Made by a program: the position numbers and the translations under genes. From Euryarchaeota archaeon UBA169 (lineage in GTDB: Archaea; Thermoplasmatota; Poseidoniia; MGIII; CG-Epi1): DNA of 17,091 nucleotides. The DNA is taken from positions 35,265 through 52,355 of the forward strand of contig DAEH01000056.1 in the NCBI GenBank assembly GCA_002497685.1, given 5' to 3'. This document shows positions 13,994-17,091 of the stretch, piece after piece; the first letter of the stretch is position 1; each line of letters opens with the position of its first letter. Below the pieces are notes generated by a model. That model made no database searches. It was not told the origin of the DNA and saw only the letters and a list, made by a program, of their open reading frames with translations.

Positions 13994-15289
13994 ATGTTAC
14001 ACATAGGAATAGATGATACAGATTCGTTAGATGGAGGTTGTACTACTTGGCTAATTACTGAAATTATTTCAGAATTAGCGGATTTTGATTTAATAGGTCC
14101 ACCTAGGCTAGTAAGATTAAATCCAAATGTACCTTGGAAGACCAGGGGAAACGGAGCTCTTGGACTTGTTTTTGGTAAGGGTCTTGGCTCTAAAGAGATA
14201 ATAGGTGAAATAGAAGGTAGGCAAATCCACTTGTACTCGAATTATAAGGAGCCTTCGTTCGATAGGAAAAGTATACTAGACAGAATATCTAAAATTGTCT
14301 GTGCTAATTCAAAGGAAGATTCACAACCCGGCATTGTAATTTCAGACACTTATTTGCCAGAAGGTCTTTATTGGCAAGGAGTGAGAGGCATAGTTTCAAA
14401 GGAAGATTTAGAACCTATTCTTTCGAGTTGTTTGACTTATGGCTTAAGAGGGTCGAGAGGTCTAATTGGTGCTGCATGCGCTTTAGCTTGGTCAGGTACT
14501 ATTAGCAACACACGAGATTCGGGGTTCACTTGGGAATTAATAGGTTACAGGAATAAAGATTTATGGGGTAGTCTGCGAGATATTTCATCAGAGTCAGTTC
14601 TCAAAGTATCTAAGCTCAAGGGGATATTTTCGTGTAGTGATTCAGATGGGAAAATCGCTATGGTTCCTAATTCTCCATGTCCAGTACTATGGGGTTTAAG
14701 AGGTATAGATAACCAAGTATTAGTTGATAATTTCCATAACTTAGGCCCTGAAAAACCAGAGAGGTGGTTGTTATATCAAACAAACCAAGCTACAGATGAT
14801 CATTTTATTTTTTCGGAATCATTTGATATTGTAGAAGGTACTTCAATTTGGATAGACGTCATAGTTTCTTCAAAAGTTGAGATAATTAGAGGTGGCCATC
14901 GTTTTATTAATGTAAAAGATTCAAATGATAATGAAGTAAAATGTGCTGTGTTTGAACCCTCCAAAAATTTAAGAAATTTGGTAGACAGATTAGAAATTGG
15001 AGATAAAATTACAGTTTGCGGCAGTGTGAGTGATGCGACTATAAATATTGAAAAATTAAAAATCACACATTTGGTACCTCGCTTTTCCAAACCTCCAAAT
15101 CCGATATGCTCTTGTGGTAAACGAACACATTCTTCAGGTAAAAATTCAAAATATAGATGCAATTCCTGTGGCAAGAGGTATGACCGTCCCAAACCAATCA
15201 TTGAATCTGCAAATTTAGAATTAGGTTGGTTTGAGCCTCCAGCATCATCAAGAAGACATCTTACTAAACCTATTGAGTTGATGCGATAG
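13994..15289 (+). CDS. tiaS: tRNA(Ile2) 2-agmatinylcytidine synthetase (TiaS)
   Basis: Modifies C34 of the tRNA-Ile with CAU anticodon to agmatidine using ATP and agmatine, so that it reads AUA and not AUG. 431 residues, close to the family length of about 420. The N-terminus MLHIGIDDTDSLDGGCTTWL (1-20) is diagnostic, with the IDDTDS acidic motif used in ATP/metal binding. KTRGNGALGLVFG (49-61) and LRGSRGLIGAACALAW (151-166) follow the family pattern. An OB-fold-like region (about 280-360, IWIDVIVSSKVEIIRGGHRF) precedes a zinc ribbon with C372, C374, C389 and C392, and a basic C-terminus. It lies 5 bases after the unknown gene. Placement near a CAU-anticodon tRNA is notable, but that tRNA is the initiator, not the TiaS substrate. 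Confidence 0.96.
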   Translation: MLHIGIDDTDSLDGGCTTWLITEIISELADFDLIGPPRLVRLNPNVPWKTRGNGALGLVFGKGLGSKEIIGEIEGRQIHLYSNYKEPSFDRKSILDRISKIVCANSKEDSQPGIVISDTYLPEGLYWQGVRGIVSKEDLEPILSSCLTYGLRGSRGLIGAACALAWSGTISNTRDSGFTWELIGYRNKDLWGSLRDISSESVLKVSKLKGIFSCSDSDGKIAMVPNSPCPVLWGLRGIDNQVLVDNFHNLGPEKPERWLLYQTNQATDDHFIFSESFDIVEGTSIWIDVIVSSKVEIIRGGHRFINVKDSNDNEVKCAVFEPSKNLRNLVDRLEIGDKITVCGSVSDATINIEKLKITHLVPRFSKPPNPICSCGKRTHSSGKNSKYRCNSCGKRYDRPKPIIESANLELGWFEPPASSRRHLTKPIELMR

Positions 15290-15318
15290 GATGATTAAGC
15301 CCGTTTTCATAGTATAAT

Positions 15319-16215
15319 GTGTCTGTGTTCAATTTAGAGATTAAAAAAGATTCGCAATTGCCATATCTAGCACTCCTAATCGGTATGTTTGCGATTTCAG
15401 CATCAGCAATATTGATTAGATATAGCACAAGTGAACCTTTAGTAATCGGTAGTTATCGTCAAGCTTTTGCTACTTTAATTTTTTTACCTTTTATAATGAA
15501 AGACAAAGGCTCCGAACTTCGTTCACAATCATATTCGACACATATGGAAATGATCCTAGCTGGAATTTTACTAGGCACTCATTTCAGTTTTTTTATTACT
15601 TCAGTTAAAGAAACTTCAGTTGCAGCTTCAGTTTTATTGGCAACTTGTCATGTAGTTTATGTATCTATTTTAGGTTGGTTCTTTTTCGGGGAGATGTTAT
15701 CAAAAAAAGCAATTATTGGGACATCAATAGCGTTAGGTGGTATAGTGATTTTGTTCGGCGGAGATTTATTAGATAATCCCGGTAATTTCACAGGTAATTT
15801 TTTCGCTTTTATTTCAGGCATTCTTGCTGGATTATACTATCTCAGTGGTAGAAAGTTACGAAAAACTGTTAGTTTACCAACATATGCATTTGTAGTATAT
15901 TTGTTTAGTTTTTTGACTATGTTTTCCATAGTATTACTTCAAAATCTAACTTATCAAAATTTGTCGATATCTGAGATCCAATTATTTTTGTTAATGGCTT
16001 TAATTCCAACATTGTTAGGGCATACTATGCAAAATTGGGCGCTTGGTTACTTACCTGCCTATATTGTTTCAATTTCTTTACTAGCTGAACCAATAGGTTC
16101 TGGCTTACTTGCTTGGTTGTTCTTTCAAGAGATTCCAAGTTTTGGTGTTATTCTTGGCGGATTAATAGTCTTGTTCGGCCTTTATGTAGTAATACTTGCA
16201 GAAGAATCAGGTTAA
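15319..16215 (+). CDS. EamA-family (DMT superfamily) transporter
   Basis: 298-residue membrane protein with about ten helices arranged as two EamA repeats, the usual drug/metabolite transporter layout. The first repeat runs from LALLIGMFAISASAILIRYS (18-37) to about residue 145, with VKETSVAASVLLATCHVVYVSILGWFFFGE. The second covers about 155-292, with LLGHTMQNWALGYLPAYIVS and EPIGSGLLAWLFFQEIPS. Substrate cannot be predicted; relatives move amino acids, nucleotides or other metabolites. The start is GTG at 15319, with another GTG at 15325; an in-frame TAG just upstream (15310-15312) excludes longer versions. The ATG at 15317 is out of frame. The TAA at 16213-16215 overlaps the stop of the convergent small gene. 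Confidence 0.88.
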   Translation: MSVFNLEIKKDSQLPYLALLIGMFAISASAILIRYSTSEPLVIGSYRQAFATLIFLPFIMKDKGSELRSQSYSTHMEMILAGILLGTHFSFFITSVKETSVAASVLLATCHVVYVSILGWFFFGEMLSKKAIIGTSIALGGIVILFGGDLLDNPGNFTGNFFAFISGILAGLYYLSGRKLRKTVSLPTYAFVVYLFSFLTMFSIVLLQNLTYQNLSISEIQLFLLMALIPTLLGHTMQNWALGYLPAYIVSISLLAEPIGSGLLAWLFFQEIPSFGVILGGLIVLFGLYVVILAEESG

Positions 16216-16373
16216 TTTTTGTTCTCAAGAATTTTTTTTCTTTTATTTCTCTCTCTTAGTTCACCTAAAATCTTTGCAGCTATTTCTAGTTCTTCACCAC
16301 CGCTAGCCTTTGCCAAGGCTTCTTTTGCCTCATTCTTTCGCTTAACTTTAACAATTCTTTTTCTTATTGGCAT
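16212..16373 (-). CDS. Small basic protein, 53 residues, unknown function
   Basis: Not recognised. It begins MPIRKRIVKVKRKNEAKEAL. Seventeen of 53 residues are Lys or Arg, mostly at the two ends, with a middle that could be a helix-turn-helix pair (about 14-23 and 27-43, GEELEIAAKILGELRERNKRKK). No cysteines and no membrane segment. The composition suggests RNA, DNA or ribosome binding, but this is inference. The ATG at 16373 is preferred over an upstream in-frame TTG at 16418 because AAGGT lies 7 bases before the ATG and the extra residues would enter the promoter region. Its stop overlaps the stop of the convergent transporter. Probably a real gene given start signal, composition and snug placement, but its size keeps confidence moderate. 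Confidence 0.6.
   Translation of the reverse strand: MPIRKRIVKVKRKNEAKEALAKASGGEELEIAAKILGELRERNKRKKILENKN
16216..16250 (+). terminator. T-rich terminator region after the transporter
   Basis: T5 at 16216-16220, T8 at 16232-16239 and further T runs follow the transporter stop directly. Archaeal RNA polymerase terminates on such U-rich RNA without needing a hairpin. The same bases encode the lysine-rich C-terminus of the opposing small protein, so the T runs may simply reflect that coding. Confidence 0.35.
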
Positions 16374-16418
16374 TTTTTTAAACCTTATTGAAGGTACAAC
16401 ATAATAGAGACTGTACAA

Positions 16419-16428
16419 TATAAAAATA
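16419..16428 (+). promoter_or_regulatory. TATA box for the PH-domain membrane protein; possible two-way promoter
   Basis: TATAAAAATA centred 25-26 bases before the ATG at 16448, the distance for a leaderless transcript; no Shine-Dalgarno lies before that ATG. The reverse strand of the same region reads AATATTTTTATAT and could also serve as the TATA box for the divergent small basic protein, giving a leader of about 26 bases that carries the AAGGT site. Confidence 0.6.
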
Positions 16429-16447
16429 TTTTAACTACCCTTGACTT

Positions 16448-17091
16448 ATGCAGTTTATGTCAGGTATTACTTTACTTAGAGGCGAAGAACTAAAAATGCA
16501 ATTAAAGCCTCATATGTTTTCGTTTTTCCATCTTTATTTAACGTTTTTTTTATTATTAATTTGGTCTTATGTGATCTATGATTTCTTTGATTCTGACAAG
16601 TTTTCAGATTTCCCGTTCTATGAAAATATAGAAGGTTTAGTACAAGATAGTGAAGTTTTAGCTGGTGCATTTATTTGGTCCTTCGGTCTTTTTCTGGTAG
16701 GATTTATAGCTCGTTATTTTTCTTTAGATTCAGGCGGTCAAGGGATATTTAGATTGTATTCAGGAGTAGCTCTTTTTGGAATAATTGTAATGGCGTACCA
16801 TGGCTATAGCGATATGACAAACACCATGGGTTTTGGACGTTGGTTCATACCTGGATTAACAGCAGTAGTTGGCCTTATTGGTTTATTTTCAGTAGATTTC
16901 TATAGAAGATCATTTACATATTATTTGACAGACAATAGAATAGTACTTCAGAGCAGTTTTCTGATGAATCGCAGTGAACGACAAGTACGTTATAATCACA
17001 TTGAAGATATAAAAATGGAACAAGGCATTTCGGGGACAATTTTTGGTTACGGTACCGTTTTGCCTTTGACAGGGTCAGGTTTAGGTACAGG
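16448..17091 (+). CDS. Membrane protein with bacterial PH-like domain (partial, runs off right edge)
   Basis: The first 214 codons are present and the gene continues beyond the window. The protein starts MQFMSGITLLRGEELKMQLK. Four membrane helices are visible: about 24-44 (FSFFHLYLTFFLLLIWSYVI), 70-90, 102-117 and 132-150. After the last helix comes RRSFTYYLTDNRIVLQSS (153-170), then ERQVRYNHIEDIKMEQGI (177-194) and IFGYGTVLPLTGSG. This is the pattern of the bacterial PH / DUF304 family (YdbS-like), in which a Tyr-x-Leu-Thr-x-x-Arg strand and a later Gly-Tyr-Gly turn are characteristic. Function in archaea is unknown; these are membrane-associated domains of uncertain ligand. The start is supported by a TATA box at leaderless distance. 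Confidence 0.78.
   Translation, partial: MQFMSGITLLRGEELKMQLKPHMFSFFHLYLTFFLLLIWSYVIYDFFDSDKFSDFPFYENIEGLVQDSEVLAGAFIWSFGLFLVGFIARYFSLDSGGQGIFRLYSGVALFGIIVMAYHGYSDMTNTMGFGRWFIPGLTAVVGLIGLFSVDFYRRSFTYYLTDNRIVLQSSFLMNRSERQVRYNHIEDIKMEQGISGTIFGYGTVLPLTGSGLGT

Noticed and set aside
14800..15201. Open frame of 133 codons on the minus strand opposite TiaS.
   Set aside because: Antisense to the OB-fold and zinc-ribbon part of TiaS, with no start signal; a coding shadow.
15291..15337. Two tiny overlapping frames (ATG at 15291 to TAA at 15317, then ATG at 15317 to TAG at 15337) just before and across the transporter start.
   Set aside because: Eight and six codons only, with no leader-peptide features; could be chance. 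They do explain why the ATG at 15317 is not the transporter start.
16374..16418. N-terminal extension of the small basic protein from a TTG at 16418.
   Set aside because: It would start inside the shared promoter, and the ATG at 16373 has a well-spaced AAGGT site.
1..17091. CRISPR arrays, insertion sequences, phage genes, toxin-antitoxin pairs or defence genes.
   Set aside because: No regularly spaced repeats, terminal inverted repeats, transposase motifs or defence-type domains were seen; the HD protein looks like a chromosomal nucleotide hydrolase rather than part of a defence set.

Overview
The window looks like a piece of an AT-rich marine euryarchaeal chromosome, most likely from the Poseidoniia / Marine Group II-III branch of Thermoplasmatota. 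The archaeal assignment is firm. It rests on TFB, archaeal pelota, archaeal NAC, TiaS, archease and an archaeal-type initiator tRNA (A1:U72 pair and GGG/CCC anticodon stem), together with TATA boxes placed about 25 bases before start codons. The narrower lineage is inferred from low GC, leaderless promoters and the mix of heterotrophic and surface-protein genes; no rRNA is present to confirm it.

Left part, minus strand (1-2892): a three-gene proton-translocating NAD(P) transhydrogenase operon, transcribed pntA1-pntA2-pntB, with one-base TAATG overlaps. pntB lacks only the last base of its probable stop codon. Next, also minus (2971-6514), is an operon read TFB - pelota - NAC - acyl-CoA dehydrogenase. 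It joins transcription initiation, ribosome rescue and nascent-chain handling to a fatty-acid or amino-acid oxidation enzyme. The dehydrogenase would pass electrons to ETF, and the transhydrogenase could balance NADH and NADPH, but a functional link is inference.

Middle, plus strand (6611-10581): a tightly coupled set of HD-domain phosphohydrolase, site-2-protease-like membrane metalloprotease with a sequon-rich outer domain, and dihydroorotase. It is divergent from TFB across a short promoter region. Next comes a 714-residue secreted, membrane-anchored beta-sandwich protein with its own leaderless promoter (10630-12774).

Right part (12854-17091): initiator tRNA-Met, archease, an unrecognised 193-residue protein and TiaS form an RNA-maturation neighbourhood. 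They are followed by an EamA-family transporter, a convergent small basic protein, and the start of a membrane protein with a bacterial PH-like domain that runs off the right edge.

Initiation signals appear mixed. Probable first genes (TFB, the 714-residue protein, the PH protein) have TATA boxes at leaderless distance and no Shine-Dalgarno. Operon-internal genes (pntA2, pntB, pelota, NAC) have purine-rich GGAGG-type sites. Pelota and archease appear to start with TTG and the transporter with GTG. No gene-free stretch exceeds 300 bases. I see no mobile element, CRISPR array, rRNA or prophage. I did not find a clear novel multi-gene system. The best leads are the unknown gene inside the tRNA cluster, the sequon-dense protease domain, and key-residue changes in the transhydrogenase.
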